Source: Polynucleobacter sp. MWH-Spelu-300-X4 (GTDB taxonomy: Bacteria > Pseudomonadota > Gammaproteobacteria > Burkholderiales > Burkholderiaceae). From it: 64,000 nt of DNA. The position numbers were made by a program, and so were the translations under genes. Positions 63,151 to 64,000 of the stretch are shown here, in pieces (position 1 is the first letter of the stretch; each line of letters opens with the position of its first letter). Under the pieces are notes generated by a model. The model saw nothing but the letters and a program-made list of their open reading frames with translations. It ran no database searches and had not been told where the DNA came from. The stretch covers positions 1,116,001-1,180,000 of the forward strand of contig NZ_CP061294.1 of NCBI RefSeq assembly GCF_018687515.1. The letters run 5' to 3'.

Positions 63151-64000
63151 TTATATGTTTTTAGAGAAAAAACGCTCTTTCACCCATAAAGCAACAGAAA
63201 CCAATCCAACCATAATAGGCACCTCTACGAGAGGTCCGATGACAGCGGCAAAAGCTGCTCCTGAATTAATTCCGAATACTGCAATGGCCACCGCAATAGC
63301 AAGCTCAAAATTATTACTAGCTGCTGTAAACGATAAAGTGCAGCATCGCTTGTAATCTACCTTCATTTTTCCAGTAATGATGAATGTCAATGCGAACATC
63401 ACCACAAAATAAATCAATAACGGAATAGCAATCGCCACAACATCCATAGGTAATTGAAGAATCAATTGTCCTTTTAGACTAAACATGACGACAATCGTAA
63501 ATAGCAAAGCAATTAATGTAATTTTGCCTATTTTGGGCACAAAACTATCTTGATACCAATCTTTGGAAACAAACTTGAGCATGACAAATCTCGTCAAGAA
63601 CCCTGCCACACAAGGTATACCCAAGTAGATGGCAACTGTTGTAGCAATTTCACCAATAGTAATATTGACAACAGAACCAGCAAAACCAAAATAAGGTGGC
63701 AATACAGTTAGGAAGAAATAAGCATATAAGCTAAAGAACAATACTTGGAAAACAGCATTAAATGCCACTAATCCTGCGGCATATTCCGTGGAACCTTTAG
63801 CAATATCGTTCCAAACAATCACCATCGCAATACAAGGTGCTATACCAATCAATATCAACCCTGCCATATATTCTGGTTGATGAGGCATCAATGTAATGGC
63901 CAAAAAGAACATCAAAGTTGGCGCAATAATCCAATTTAATAAAATCGCCAAACCAAATACTTTTTTGTCTTTAAAGACATCCGGCAATTCTTCATACTTC
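63151..64000 (-). CDS. ACR3-type arsenite efflux transporter (partial)
   Basis: C-terminal 283 residues of an arsenite exporter of the ACR3/BASS type. The frame stays open to the right edge, so the start lies outside. Visible hallmarks are [27 protein letters not shown] with the family cysteine, and [19 protein letters not shown]. It would expel As(III) formed after arsenate enters through phosphate transporters, which fits with the neighbouring pst operon, though no shared regulation is visible. No arsR or arsC is in the window. Confidence 0.92.
   Translation of the reverse strand, partial: KYEELPDVFKDKKVFGLAILLNWIIAPTLMFFLAITLMPHQPEYMAGLILIGIAPCIAMVIVWNDIAKGSTEYAAGLVAFNAVFQVLFFSLYAYFFLTVLPPYFGFAGSVVNITIGEIATTVAIYLGIPCVAGFLTRFVMLKFVSKDWYQDSFVPKIGKITLIALLFTIVVMFSLKGQLILQLPMDVVAIAIPLLIYFVVMFALTFIITGKMKVDYKRCCTLSFTAASNNFELAIAVAIAVFGINSGAAFAAVIGPLVEVPIMVGLVSVALWVKERFFSKNI

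Overview
The window is AT-rich, densely packed chromosomal DNA from a Gram-negative bacterium. Gene content fits Burkholderiales (Betaproteobacteria), most likely a low-GC freshwater lineage such as Polynucleobacter. Pointers are the wrbA-DUF2069 pair, a monomeric isocitrate dehydrogenase, an OxyR/AhpC/AhpF locus, and a pst-pho operon beside divergent ppx and ppk1. The genus is an inference. I see no rRNA, tRNA, insertion sequence, prophage or CRISPR array.

Layout. 1-11.3 kb: ketone-body CoA transferase (scoAB), ETF-ubiquinone oxidoreductase, chorismate synthase, and housekeeping or membrane genes up to an FAD-dependent 2-hydroxyacid dehydrogenase. 11.3-18.2 kb: a winged-helix regulator divergent from icd, an orphan Pal lipoprotein, a four-hairpin candidate small RNA, and a Bcr-type transporter, Ogt and DMT exporter. 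18.2-25.6 kb: a copper-uptake set (DUF2946, OprC-like receptor, PCu(A)C chaperone), then a sulfur operon (split YeeE/YedE thiosulfate importer, NPC[GA]P-repeat peptide, rhodanese). 25.7-36.7 kb: TrpB2-like enzyme, GFA protein, and the accessory locus of the window. That locus is a toluene-4-monooxygenase/isoprene-monooxygenase-type diiron monooxygenase operon (tmoABCDEF) led by a styrene-oxide-isomerase homologue and a tiny membrane-peptide gene, ended by a DUF1329 gene, with a divergent AraC regulator. 36.8-48.4 kb: CoA hydrolase/transferase, thioesterase, Crp/Fnr regulator, small membrane genes with metal-binding-like tails, and the oxyR/ahpC/ahpF peroxide-defence locus. 48.5-64 kb: a phosphate-starvation region.

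How it works together. The monooxygenase would epoxidise an alkene or aryl-alkene, and the isomerase would turn the epoxide into an aldehyde. Its three key residues align with the heme/catalytic residues I recall for the Pseudomonas VLB120 enzyme. This pairing replaces the flavin monooxygenase (StyAB) usually found with that isomerase.

In the last 15 kb, PHO-box heptamers lie in front of pstS, ppk1, ppx and the plsC/plcP divergent promoter. They link phosphate uptake (PstSCAB-PhoU-PhoBR) and polyphosphate metabolism (PPK1/PPX) to an apparent lipid-remodelling set (PlcP-like phospholipase, glycosyltransferase, OlsB-like acyltransferase, PlsC/OlsA-like acyltransferase). An ACR3 arsenite exporter at the edge fits with arsenate entering by phosphate uptake.

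All calls come from reading the sequence and from remembered family features. No database search was run.
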